From Marinobacter sp. THAF197a (lineage in GTDB: Bacteria; Pseudomonadota; Gammaproteobacteria; Pseudomonadales; Oleiphilaceae), in the NCBI RefSeq assembly GCF_009363275.1, contig NZ_CP045324.1, positions 1,860,001 through 1,924,000 of the forward strand: a stretch of DNA of 64,000 nucleotides. The letters are read 5' to 3'. This document shows positions 27,521-35,832 of this stretch, piece by piece. Positions within the stretch are counted from its first letter, which is position 1. The number at the start of each line of letters is the position of its first letter. A program made the translations under genes and the position numbers. A model generated the notes under the pieces. The model was not told the DNA's origin, searched no databases, and saw only the letters and a list, made by a program, of their open reading frames with translations.

Positions 27521-28600
27521 CCAGTTGAGGTCTGAGACTTGCGGACTGGGTCCATGGGGAAGGGGGGCAACTAACTCGCTGATAGCTGCTTGGAGGTTTT
27601 CAATAAAGGCTTTGTGGTTTGAGGAATACCACTGTTCAGCATTGGCTGAAGTCCGCTCAAGAGTTTCCGGCATTGCGTTTATGGCGGTGTTAATTGTTGC
27701 ATCAAGGCTTTGTTCTGAAACCATGTACCTGGTTCCTAGCCGGAAGGCTCGGCTATTGTTCGGCTCTGCCAGGTAGCCTCGGCTTCTCTCAATCAGTTCG
27801 TTCATTGGTGGTGCATTTGTGGTGATTGTCACACAACCGTTTTCGAGTGCTTCCGCTAATACCTGTCCGTAACCCTCTACTTCAGACGGAAGAATTGCAA
27901 ATCCTGCTTCCCGCCAAAGTGTTTTCATTTCCTTGTCTGTCAGATTGCTCAGGATCTCGATGTTCTGGTTGGGATAATCAGAGCTATCTATATGTTCTGA
28001 AACCACTATTAGCTTTGGCCATTCAGGATGTCGCGACCAGCAAGCCAATACTGCTGAGGTTCCCTTGAATTGACTGTTACCGGCTACATGCAGCGCAAGG
28101 CGATAATTTTTGCCGGAAGTACAAGGTTTGGATATCTCGGATCCGCCGGTAAAGCCCAGGTACATCACGTCCGAATGGTATCGCGAAAAGATCTCGGCAG
28201 CGTGTTGCGTCTTGCAAAGAATTCGGTCAACACTCGGGAGGTATGGTAGTAGGGATTCAACAAACCACTCCTGATTTGGAATCAGCCAATGCCTTTTACC
28301 CCGGCGTAGTTGAGACACTCGAGGGTTTTGAAGGTGGATTACCAAGTCTGATTTTGATTGTCCTGATACTGATCTGGCGATACCGTTTTTTAAAGCATAG
28401 TAAAGGCGCCCAACGGGTTCAGGTAGATATTTACTAAGTAATCGGTATCGATAATGTGATAGTTGGTTTTGCCATTCTGGTGTTGGTGGTAATGGCTCTA
28501 TTTGGCAATTATGCCCAAGAGAATTAAGTGCAGACTCAAGGATAAGCGCATCCTTTCTTAACCCGCGCCCACTGCTAGCATAAACGATGAGGATGTCCAT
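27467..28600 (-). CDS. Family 4 glycosyltransferase between the two PEP-CTERM genes
   Basis: A 377-residue GT4-like protein: MDILIVYASSGRGLRKDALI at the start, LHVAGNSQFKGTSAVL at the nucleotide-binding domain, and PSEVEGYGQVLAEALENGCV as the sugar-nucleotide motif with spaced glutamates. It reads toward and overlaps the first PEP-CTERM gene and is separated from the second, on the same strand, by an intrinsic terminator, so it probably needs its own promoter or depends on read-through. Being sandwiched between sorting substrates, it could glycosylate PEP-CTERM proteins (which tend to be Ser/Thr/Asn rich) or serve the exopolysaccharide; both are inference. Confidence 0.85.
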   Translation of the reverse strand: MDILIVYASSGRGLRKDALILESALNSLGHNCQIEPLPPTPEWQNQLSHYRYRLLSKYLPEPVGRLYYALKNGIARSVSGQSKSDLVIHLQNPRVSQLRRGKRHWLIPNQEWFVESLLPYLPSVDRILCKTQHAAEIFSRYHSDVMYLGFTGGSEISKPCTSGKNYRLALHVAGNSQFKGTSAVLACWSRHPEWPKLIVVSEHIDSSDYPNQNIEILSNLTDKEMKTLWREAGFAILPSEVEGYGQVLAEALENGCVTITTNAPPMNELIERSRGYLAEPNNSRAFRLGTRYMVSEQSLDATINTAINAMPETLERTSANAEQWYSSNHKAFIENLQAAISELVAPLPHGPSPQVSDLNWSVRSSTRISHQSLDRSD

Positions 28601-28620
28601 GGGTCACCACCAGAAAGAGA

Positions 28621-28644
28621 AAAGCCCTGCAAAGGCAGGGCTTT
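28621..28644 (-). terminator. Intrinsic terminator after the second PEP-CTERM gene
   Basis: AAAGCCCTGC, a four-base loop, and GCAGGGCTTT form a perfect 10-bp stem. Read on the minus strand the stem is followed by TTCTCTTTCT, a T-rich tract. It lies 23 bases after the stop of the PEP-CTERM gene at 28668 and just before the ATG of the glycosyltransferase gene. Confidence 0.85.
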
Positions 28645-28667
28645 AAAGCGTAGCACAGAGTTGCATG

Positions 28668-29348
28668 TCAGGCTTTTTTACGACCCTTCATACGCACTGC
28701 GATACCGGCTAGGCCGAGGCCCAACAGAGCCAGGGTGCCGGGCTCAGGGACTTTTGAGGCGCGAACGGCAATAACCATGTCATCGTGGTTATCATCGCCA
28801 CTCCAGCCATCATCGAAACTGATAAGGAAGTAGTCATCTTCTACGTAAAAGAGGTTGAAGTTGACAGAGGTGTTTGGATTTACCGGTACGTTCAGTTGAC
28901 TGCCATTGGTTCCATCATTGACCACCTCAACGTTGTTTCCATTGATAAAGCTGAACGTTAGTAATTCGTTTAAGCCACCAGTGAATATAGTGCTAAACGT
29001 ATCGTCTGGAGTGCTGTTGGTATCGAATACCAAGGTGTTACCCCAGTAGAACTGGTTGTTATCTGAAGCCTCTTTACCCAGATAAGTAAATGTCAGTTTG
29101 AATGGGTCTGAAGAGGTCGATACGAGGTTGTGCCCGAACAACACTGAGTCACCAACGCTATATAACGGGGCGTCAGCAGTCCAGGTGCCGGCAACGCGGG
29201 TTGCGTAATCGTTATCGCCGGGTACGGTTTGCTCGGCGGCTGCGCCGGGGGCATTTCCGTTGGCAACGGCGTCAATGTAGGCTGCCTGTGCGAAACCGGA
29301 AAAACCAACTGCGGCTGCCAGTGCGATGCCTTGTGTAAGTTTGTTCAT
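28668..29348 (-). CDS. PEP-CTERM sorting domain protein
   Basis: A 226-residue exported protein with a signal peptide (LTQGIALAAAVGFSGFAQA) and a clear C-terminal sorting signal: VPEPGTLALLGLGLAGIA followed by the basic tail RMKGRKKA. The body is rich in Asn, Asp, Ser and Thr, as usual for exosortase substrates; no enzymatic motif is seen. ATG 29348 is ten bases after GGAGG; a GTG three codons earlier is too close to that site. It is transcribed alone, from a sigma-54 promoter upstream to the terminator downstream, which suggests high, regulated expression. PEP-CTERM proteins have been linked to floc or biofilm matrix formation in other bacteria. Confidence 0.92.
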   Translation of the reverse strand: MNKLTQGIALAAAVGFSGFAQAAYIDAVANGNAPGAAAEQTVPGDNDYATRVAGTWTADAPLYSVGDSVLFGHNLVSTSSDPFKLTFTYLGKEASDNNQFYWGNTLVFDTNSTPDDTFSTIFTGGLNELLTFSFINGNNVEVVNDGTNGSQLNVPVNPNTSVNFNLFYVEDDYFLISFDDGWSGDDNHDDMVIAVRASKVPEPGTLALLGLGLAGIAVRMKGRKKA

Positions 29349-29400
29349 TTGAGTCACTCCTCCAGTGAGTGGTCGAATTTTTACAACACCCTTTAACCAA

Positions 29401-29416
29401 AGCAGATAGCGTGCCA
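29401..29416 (-). promoter_or_regulatory. Sigma-54 (-24/-12) promoter for the second PEP-CTERM gene
   Basis: On the minus strand TGGCACGCTATCTGCT matches the TGGCACG-N4-TTGCW consensus at all but one of the fixed positions, with the exact ten-base GG-GC spacing. Transcription should begin near 29390, giving a leader of about 42 bases. An IHF-like site and palindromic elements lie just upstream, as in enhancer-dependent promoters. Confidence 0.82.
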
Positions 29417-29421
29417 GATTT

Positions 29422-29434
29422 TAAACCATTGATT
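29422..29434 (-). promoter_or_regulatory. IHF-like binding site
   Basis: The minus strand reads AATCAATGGTTTA, an exact match to the WATCAA-N4-TTR core of IHF. It sits directly upstream of the -24 element, between it and the palindromic elements, where DNA bending would bring a bound activator to sigma-54 polymerase. Confidence 0.5.
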
Positions 29435-29436
29435 TT

Positions 29437-29480
29437 AAAGAATTAATTCTTTCTTTAATCTGGGCGATGTAAATTAATTC
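29437..29480 (-). promoter_or_regulatory. Two GAATTAATT palindromic elements 31 bp apart, candidate PrsR sites
   Basis: The first element is the perfect 16-bp palindrome AAAGAATTAATTCTTT at 29437-29452. The second, GAATTAATTT on the minus strand, is at 29471-29480. Their centres are 31 bp apart, about three helical turns, so two activator dimers could bind one face of the DNA. Binding by PrsR is an inference from its gene being nearby and from its sigma-54 activator type. Confidence 0.4.
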
Positions 29481-29493
29481 GACGATCTCTCTT

Positions 29494-31458
29494 TTACTGC
29501 ACACTGTACTGAACTGGATCTGACGGTTCGCTACTCAGTCCGTTGGTGTCAATCACCCTTATAGTGAAGTACCAATCTCCCGAGGAGAGCCCTTCTATCC
29601 TTGCTTCAGTTGTGCCCGCTGGAACCTCCAGGATCTGGGGCATGTTTGTTGGCGCTTGGCCGTAGTTGATCAAATACCCGGAGATTTCGCTGAGTGAGAT
29701 ACTGCTGCCGTCTACGCGTGTAAGGGGCGGAGTCCAGGATAGCGTGACACTGCCCGCGCTGGCGCCATTATCAGATGGTTCGCTGGTTACCGGCGCATCC
29801 GGTTCAGATACGGTCTCAAGTGTGTACGGGTGAAGTCCTGACTGGTAAGCCTGCAACACGGTAATACCGCTGTCATTAAAGACTTGATCGGCGACAGGTT
29901 GTAGCAGCGGTAAGCCGTATCGGAGCTTGTACAGGTCGTCTATGCCGTCGTTGAGTGAGCTGTCGCTGGAGGGGCTATCAAGAGAGAGGGCTTGCACCAC
30001 GTTTTCCGGGTTAAGGTTTTGCCCGGTCGCTGTATCGGATATCACCAGACTTGCAGAGGCGTCCCATCCTGATTCGAAATATTCCATAGTTACCGCTACG
30101 GGAATCTCGGCCGGGAGGCTGGCTGTACTGGTATAGGTGGTGGCGGATTGGTTTTTCCACTGATTGATGACCAGGTTGCCATCAAGGAAAAGGCCAACAC
30201 CGTCATCCGTTCTTGTGGCAAACGTGTATTCGCGCGTGCCTTCCGTGTGCGGTGGAGTAAACCAGCCCTGCCACCGAATACTGAAATTATTATTGGGCAT
30301 ATTGGCAGACGGGCTGCCACTTCCCCAGTTGAAATTAATGGCAGTGTCTCGCTGAGTGTAAACAAAGCTGTCAAAGTTTACGCCTGTGAAATACTGGCCA
30401 ACGTATCCTGGCTGGTAGGTTGCTTCAGGTGCAGGGAAATCCTCAGGATCCAGTGGGTTTGTGCCCGCCAGGTATTCCTCGAGTACAGAGTATCCGTCTC
30501 CATCCAGGTCTCGCGAGGCATCGGTTGGGTCTGTGGGATCAAGGCCGTAAGCGTATTCGTAACCATCGGGAATGCCATCGCCGTCGGTATCTGCAAGGTT
30601 GGGATCTGTGCGCGCCCAGAATTCATCCAGTGCTGTAAGCAGGTCTCCGTCGGTATCTGACATCGCATCCGTCGGGTCTGTCGGGTCCAGGCCATAATAG
30701 ATTTCCCAGTTGTCGTAGAGGCCATCACCATCTTCATCCAGCGGTGGATATTGGGCGTTATACGACAAGCCCTTCTCACCATCGAAAAATCCGATACGGT
30801 AGCCGAGTTCATAGGCTTCTTCGGTGGTCAGGTCCGGTTGGGTGCCCGGGGTTGTCTGCGCAAAACTATGCAGGAAAGGACCATCGATCACCTGTTGATT
30901 CAGCCCGGGCCCGGACCAGGCCACGGTAAAGTGGTCATCCCAGCCGCCTTCTTTGTGTCTCAGCTCGAAGTAGTATTTTTGCCCGGCCTCAAGGTAATGA
31001 ATGCCCGAAGTTTGTGAGCTGTAGCGGGTGAAGTTATCGAGGGGGGTCGCCATGGTTGAGGCGATTCGAACGATATCTTCCGGAGACTGTGAAGGGGAGA
31101 GCCAGAGTTGAGTTTCGTCGTCACCTGCAATGTAGAAGGTGTATTCACCCGTTGCGGGCGGTTCCACATAGCCACGGATCAGGGTGCCGTAATTGTTAGC
31201 CCGGCTCGCTGCGCGCCTTAATTGATTCAGTTCGGTGATTTCATCAGGTGAGTCCGGAAATTTTTCGGCATCTACCATGCTTTGAACGTTGGTGCCTGAT
31301 ATGCCATCAAAGTACCAGACGTCGACTTTTCCCGGTTCGCTGACTTCTGGAATGGCAGCAGTGGGCGGTAGTTTTTCAATGTCCCGAAACTGCCAACTCT
31401 GGCAACCACCGAGAAAAACCACCACCACACCGAGGCCGAGAATCTTCTTGGCAGCCAT
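29494..31458 (-). CDS. Lipoprotein with two PA14-like domains, thrombospondin type 3 repeats and FN3
   Basis: A 654-residue protein. The signal peptide ends in a lipobox (FLGGC, Cys19), so it should be lipid-anchored, probably in the outer membrane. Domains in order: PA14-like at about 45-200 (GEYTFYIAGDDETQLWLS); calcium-binding thrombospondin-3-type repeats at about 240-345 (DEDGDGLYDNWE, DTDGDGIPDGYE, DLDGDGYSVLEE); a second PA14-like domain at about 350-470 (REYTFATRTDDGVGLFLDG); and an FN3 domain at the end (SLSWTPP-like start, WYFTIRVIDTNG). PA14 domains often bind carbohydrate, so an exopolysaccharide anchor or matrix adhesin is plausible. It lies 120 bases downstream of prsT. I found no clear promoter in that gap. 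Confidence 0.88.
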   Translation of the reverse strand: MAAKKILGLGVVVVFLGGCQSWQFRDIEKLPPTAAIPEVSEPGKVDVWYFDGISGTNVQSMVDAEKFPDSPDEITELNQLRRAASRANNYGTLIRGYVEPPATGEYTFYIAGDDETQLWLSPSQSPEDIVRIASTMATPLDNFTRYSSQTSGIHYLEAGQKYYFELRHKEGGWDDHFTVAWSGPGLNQQVIDGPFLHSFAQTTPGTQPDLTTEEAYELGYRIGFFDGEKGLSYNAQYPPLDEDGDGLYDNWEIYYGLDPTDPTDAMSDTDGDLLTALDEFWARTDPNLADTDGDGIPDGYEYAYGLDPTDPTDASRDLDGDGYSVLEEYLAGTNPLDPEDFPAPEATYQPGYVGQYFTGVNFDSFVYTQRDTAINFNWGSGSPSANMPNNNFSIRWQGWFTPPHTEGTREYTFATRTDDGVGLFLDGNLVINQWKNQSATTYTSTASLPAEIPVAVTMEYFESGWDASASLVISDTATGQNLNPENVVQALSLDSPSSDSSLNDGIDDLYKLRYGLPLLQPVADQVFNDSGITVLQAYQSGLHPYTLETVSEPDAPVTSEPSDNGASAGSVTLSWTPPLTRVDGSSISLSEISGYLINYGQAPTNMPQILEVPAGTTEARIEGLSSGDWYFTIRVIDTNGLSSEPSDPVQYSVQ

Positions 31459-31578
31459 AACTCACCTTCCTTGCGCAACGATACATTGTGTAAAGTATTG
31501 TTGCAGTGTGTTAGGGCTGCCACCGAGTCTTAGGAACGTTTCGCTATCTGCCTACCGCGCTTATAGCGTTAACCTCTG

Positions 31579-34275
31579 TCAGGCCTCGTTATCCAGCTTG
31601 GTCAGAATTCGCCTGGCGTCGTCATCCCTGCCGGCTGCCCTGTAGGCCTCCACCAGATGCATGGCAATTTCGCGGGAGCCTGGGTCCAGCTCGTGCGCTT
31701 TCTCAAGCACGACAAGGCTTTGTTGTTGCTCACCGGATTCAAACAGTATCCAGCCATAGGTATCCGCCACCGCTGCGCTGTCGGGGACCAGTTCGTAGGC
31801 TTTCCTGGCAGTGTCCAGGGCCCGATTATCACCCGTTTCGTAATACAACCATGCCAGGTTGTTAAGGGCTACCGCATTGGTCGGGCTGAGCGATACCAGC
31901 TGTTCGTAACTCGCCTTGGCTTTGTCTTGTTGGCCCGTCTGCTGATGTGCCATGGCCAGGCTGAGCATGATTCTGGTGTTGTTCGGGAACTGCTCCATGG
32001 CGCGTTCAAGAGATTCCAGTGCCGCGGTGGGTTGGCCTGCACTACTGAGTGCTCTGGCTCGGGCAACTTGCAGCTCTGGGGTGTTTCGTTTGGTGAGTGC
32101 GAGCTGATAGAGCTCAGCGGCTTGTTGGTGTTCACCTTGGCTCTCGTAATAGCTGGCTTCCAGCTGATATGGGCCTGGGGATTCGGGGTTGTGTTGTTTT
32201 GCGTCCCTCAGAGCGTCCCTGGCTGCAGCGGTATTGCCATTACGGAATTCGATAGAGGCCACTTTCAGGGCCATGTCTTCGTTATCCGGGAACAAGGTGC
32301 GGCCCCGATTGAGTATCTGTAGCGCCCGTTCGGTTTGTCCACGCTGTACCAGTTGCGTTGCGATACCGTCGTACACTGTGGCGACCAGTGGCTCGGTGGG
32401 AGCTGGCGCATCCGCTTGCTGCCGCTCCATCAGCTGGGCAGTGAGTTCGTCGGCTTCGGAGGTGTTGTTCTCAATGAGTGCTGTCTCAAGAAGAATCAGG
32501 CGCGGCCCTGCCGCTTCCGGGTTGTCCTCGCGTATGCTTCGCATCAACTCGGTTAGGTCGTCTCTGGGCAGGAGGTTGGCAATTGCTTGCAGTGCTCCGC
32601 GGTTGTCGGGCGCCAGCCTTACGGCCTGAGTATAGAGTTCTCGGGCGGTGTCATTATCATCGCGCAACCGGGCCAGGTTACCGAGCCCTACCAGAGGCGT
32701 CGGGTTGTCGGGTGCCGCTTTGTGTGCCATCTCAAAAAATTTCCGGGCGTTGTCCATGTTGCCGGTGTTGCCGGCCAGGTTGCCTTTTGCAATCAAAGCG
32801 GCCACGTTTGCCGGCTCTTTTCGTAGCAGGTCGTCCAAGGCCTTATGTGCGGCGTCGGGATTGCCTGAGGCCATCTGCGCCTGGCTCACGAGTATCGTGG
32901 CCTGGGTCGATTCAGGAGCCTCTGCTGGAATCTGGCGAGCCTGGCTGATGGCGGCCTCATAGTCCTCGCGTTGGGCAAGGTAGGTGGCGTAGCGCAGCCG
33001 AAGATTGTGGTTATCCGGTTGCAGTTCGAGGGCCCTGTTGATGAGTTGGCGGCCACTCTGGTCGTCACCGCTGGCGAGAGAAGCGATGCCAACCAGGGCC
33101 AGAGTTTGTGGGTCGCTGTCGCGATCCTTGAGGTCGTCAAGCAGTGTTTTGGCGCCCTGGGGGTCTCGCATGGAGATTCTGGCTGCGGCCAGAAGCTTGC
33201 GAACACCGTCGGTGTCGTTCATCTCCGCGAGGGGTTCCAGCAGGCTGGCTGCTTCTTCAGTGCGACCCTGCCGGAAACGGATAACGCCCAGCATCAGCGC
33301 ACTTTGCTGGTGCCCGGGCGCCTGGTTCAGCACTTCCTGTAAAAAGCGAGCAGCGGTATCGAGATCTCCATCGTTATAGGCGGCGGCTGCTGCTTCAAGG
33401 TTGCTCTTGATGGTTCCGGGCCCCGACTTGGCAAGGATTTCTTCATAAACAAAGGCTTCTGCTGATTTGCCTTGCTGGCGAAGGACCGTTACCAGAGCTG
33501 AGATGGTCTGGTACTTTCGGTAAGTCATCACGTCGTACTGGCCAATCGTTTCCAGTGCGCGGATATAGTTTTGCTCTGCCTCGGCCCATTGTTCCTGTGA
33601 GTGGGCGAGTTGTGCTTTCCATAGCCAGATGTCTTCATGGTCAGAATCGATGGTTTCTGCCTGGCTGAGCAGTTCGCGGGCCTTGGCAATGTCGCCCCGG
33701 GCGGCGGCGATTCTGGATAATCCGACCGCGGCGGTGACATTCTGATCGTTGCGTTGAAGGGCGTCAGTATAGGCTATCTCGGCCCGATCAAAATCGCCGG
33801 CCGATAACCAGGCCTGGCCCCTCAGGTTATCCGCCTTGAGTTCCTGGTCCCGAGAGGGTGAGCTAATCTGATCCAGCGCCTGGACAGCTTCTGCGGTTTT
33901 TCCCTGCAATATCCTTGATTCCGCGCGGATTAACGCGGCCTGGTTCATCTGGGACTGGGTAAGGGCGTCTTCGGACCGGTTCTCCAGGAATTGGTCAAGC
34001 TGGCGCTCGGCGTTAACAGCATCTCCTGCGGTCAGCAGGTTGTTGATGATGACGAAGTAGGGATCAACGCGCTCAGGTTGCATCTGGATGGCGCTGCGAG
34101 CCTCAATAGTGCTCGCTCTTAACTCCCCCTGGCGTTGGAAGAACCGCGCCTGGTCAAGGTGGCTGATATACTGGATGTCGTCCTGTGACATGTCCGGCTC
34201 GCTGTTGCAGCCAGTCAGGCTTAACGCGATGGCAGCTGAAAGCAGCGACACTCTTACAACGTTACTGATTTTCAT
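31579..34275 (-). CDS. prsT: XrtA/PEP-CTERM system TPR-repeat lipoprotein PrsT
   Basis: An 898-residue protein. Signal peptide with lipobox LTGC (Cys23), then about twenty tetratricopeptide repeats filling the rest, for example ALNNLAWLYYETGDNRALDT and LALTKRNTPELQVARARALS. This size and layout, next to prsR and prsK, match PrsT, the TPR lipoprotein found with exosortase A loci. It is thought to act in the periplasm or at the outer membrane in polymer assembly or export, but its precise role has not been worked out. It begins 51 bases after prsR and is probably cotranscribed with it. Confidence 0.93.
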   Translation of the reverse strand: MKISNVVRVSLLSAAIALSLTGCNSEPDMSQDDIQYISHLDQARFFQRQGELRASTIEARSAIQMQPERVDPYFVIINNLLTAGDAVNAERQLDQFLENRSEDALTQSQMNQAALIRAESRILQGKTAEAVQALDQISSPSRDQELKADNLRGQAWLSAGDFDRAEIAYTDALQRNDQNVTAAVGLSRIAAARGDIAKARELLSQAETIDSDHEDIWLWKAQLAHSQEQWAEAEQNYIRALETIGQYDVMTYRKYQTISALVTVLRQQGKSAEAFVYEEILAKSGPGTIKSNLEAAAAAYNDGDLDTAARFLQEVLNQAPGHQQSALMLGVIRFRQGRTEEAASLLEPLAEMNDTDGVRKLLAAARISMRDPQGAKTLLDDLKDRDSDPQTLALVGIASLASGDDQSGRQLINRALELQPDNHNLRLRYATYLAQREDYEAAISQARQIPAEAPESTQATILVSQAQMASGNPDAAHKALDDLLRKEPANVAALIAKGNLAGNTGNMDNARKFFEMAHKAAPDNPTPLVGLGNLARLRDDNDTARELYTQAVRLAPDNRGALQAIANLLPRDDLTELMRSIREDNPEAAGPRLILLETALIENNTSEADELTAQLMERQQADAPAPTEPLVATVYDGIATQLVQRGQTERALQILNRGRTLFPDNEDMALKVASIEFRNGNTAAARDALRDAKQHNPESPGPYQLEASYYESQGEHQQAAELYQLALTKRNTPELQVARARALSSAGQPTAALESLERAMEQFPNNTRIMLSLAMAHQQTGQQDKAKASYEQLVSLSPTNAVALNNLAWLYYETGDNRALDTARKAYELVPDSAAVADTYGWILFESGEQQQSLVVLEKAHELDPGSREIAMHLVEAYRAAGRDDDARRILTKLDNEA

Positions 34276-34326
34276 GCCCTGTTCCTTCCTTTTATCGGGG
34301 TCTTGTTCTGAATCCGTTGGAGTTGG

Positions 34327-35709
34327 TCACACACCGCTTGTCGCGGTGGAGGTCTCAATCCGGTATTTGTCTGTGAGGTTATAGAGCGTTGGGCGGGTGA
34401 CTCCCAGCAGTCTCGAAGCCTGCGCCATATTAAAGTTGCTGGTGGTCAACGCCTGCATGATCGCTTTACGTTCCGCCGCTTCACGAACCTGGCGAAGGTT
34501 TAGCTGGTAGTCAGCTTCACAGCCGTCGGCCGGGAGCACCAGGTCGTCTGCGGTAATCCGTTTGCCGTCAGCCATGATGATGGCCCGTTTCACTTTGTTG
34601 ATCATCTCCCGCACGTTCCCTGGCCAGCCATAGGCATTAATGGCCTGTACAGCGTCTTCGGAGAAACACAGGTTGGGTCGGTCGAGCTGCTTGCCCAGGG
34701 TTTTCAGCAACGACTGGGCTATTACCAGAGCATCGCCTTCACGTTCCCGCAGGGCTGGCACATCCAGGGTGATTTCACTGATCCGGTAGTAAAGGTCTTC
34801 CCGGAACTCACCCTGGCTAATCAGGTCCTGAACATTTCTATGGGTCGCGCAAACCACCCGGACGTCTACCGGTATGGGTTTGACTGAACCCACTCTGTCT
34901 ACCACTCGTTCCTGCAGGAACCGCAACAGTTTTGCTTGCAGGGCCATGGGCATATCGCCGATCTCATCGAGGAACAGGGTTCCCCCGTTGGCGCTTTCAA
35001 TCTTGCCTTTCTTCGATTGCGTCGCGCCGGTAAACGAGCCCTTTTCAAAGCCGAACAGCTCACTTTCCAGAAGGTTCTCCGGGATGGCGGCACAGTTGAT
35101 GGCGGCAAAAGGTTTGTCAGCCCGGTGGCTGAGATCGTGCAGTGCCCTGGCCAGCAGTTCCTTGCCAGTGCCGGTTTCTCCGGTAATCAGAGTAGTAACG
35201 TCTGCAGGGGCGACTTTTTCAACCGTACGGCAGATAGCGAGCATTTCAGGGCTGGCGGCAACAATGCCTTTGATACTGGTGCCGTTGCCCTGGCCGGCCA
35301 GTTCACGGTTCTCTCTCTCGAGCTCTGCGAGTCGGAACGCGCGGTTGACCACGAAAGTAAGGATGTCTGCGTCCAGCGGCTTCTGGTAGAAATCAGAGGC
35401 GCCCATGCCAATGGCTTTGACCGCGTTTTCTTTGTCTTCCCGGCCGGTCACGACGATCACTTTAGTCATGGGTGCCAGGCGTAAAATGTCTTCCAGCAGG
35501 GCAAAGCCTTCAGAGGCTCCGCCTGGGTCCGGTGGCAAGCCAAGGTCCAGGGTAACCACTTGGGGCTCAAGGCGTCGGAGGGCCGTGAGCGCGGCCTCAC
35601 GATCTGAGGCAACAGATACGTCAATGTCGTCGCTGAAACACCAGCGCATCTGGCTCTGCAGGCCGGGGTCGTCTTCTACAATCAGTAGCTGCTTCACAAC
35701 AACACTCAA
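34327..35709 (-). CDS. prsR: Sigma-54-dependent response regulator PrsR
   Basis: A 460-residue NtrC-type regulator. Receiver domain: acidic pocket EDD (12-14), phosphorylation site Asp55 in TLDLGLPP, and Lys110. AAA+ domain: Walker A GETGTGKE (177-184), GSFTGA (224-229) in place of the usual GAFTGA sigma-54 contact loop, and Walker B LFLDEIGD (245-252). A Fis-type helix-turn-helix ends the protein (MAQASRLLGVTRPTLYN). It should activate sigma-54 promoters after phosphorylation by PrsK. Two such promoters precede the nearby PEP-CTERM genes, so these are its probable targets. Confidence 0.95.
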   Translation of the reverse strand: MSVVVKQLLIVEDDPGLQSQMRWCFSDDIDVSVASDREAALTALRRLEPQVVTLDLGLPPDPGGASEGFALLEDILRLAPMTKVIVVTGREDKENAVKAIGMGASDFYQKPLDADILTFVVNRAFRLAELERENRELAGQGNGTSIKGIVAASPEMLAICRTVEKVAPADVTTLITGETGTGKELLARALHDLSHRADKPFAAINCAAIPENLLESELFGFEKGSFTGATQSKKGKIESANGGTLFLDEIGDMPMALQAKLLRFLQERVVDRVGSVKPIPVDVRVVCATHRNVQDLISQGEFREDLYYRISEITLDVPALREREGDALVIAQSLLKTLGKQLDRPNLCFSEDAVQAINAYGWPGNVREMINKVKRAIIMADGKRITADDLVLPADGCEADYQLNLRQVREAAERKAIMQALTTSNFNMAQASRLLGVTRPTLYNLTDKYRIETSTATSGV

Positions 35710-35832
35710 TCCTTTGGTCTGTGTACGGCGCGGCTGCCACCATTGGCTGAACCGGCATTTCCATGGTTATGATTCTTAACTGAACATTGACACTTTGCAA
35801 TGCTGATTCAGAAAAATACCTTCGGGTGACGA

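Noticed and set aside
31459..31578. Sigma-54 promoter before the PA14 lipoprotein gene
   Set aside because: CGGTAGGCAGATAGCG has the spacing but departs from consensus at both elements.
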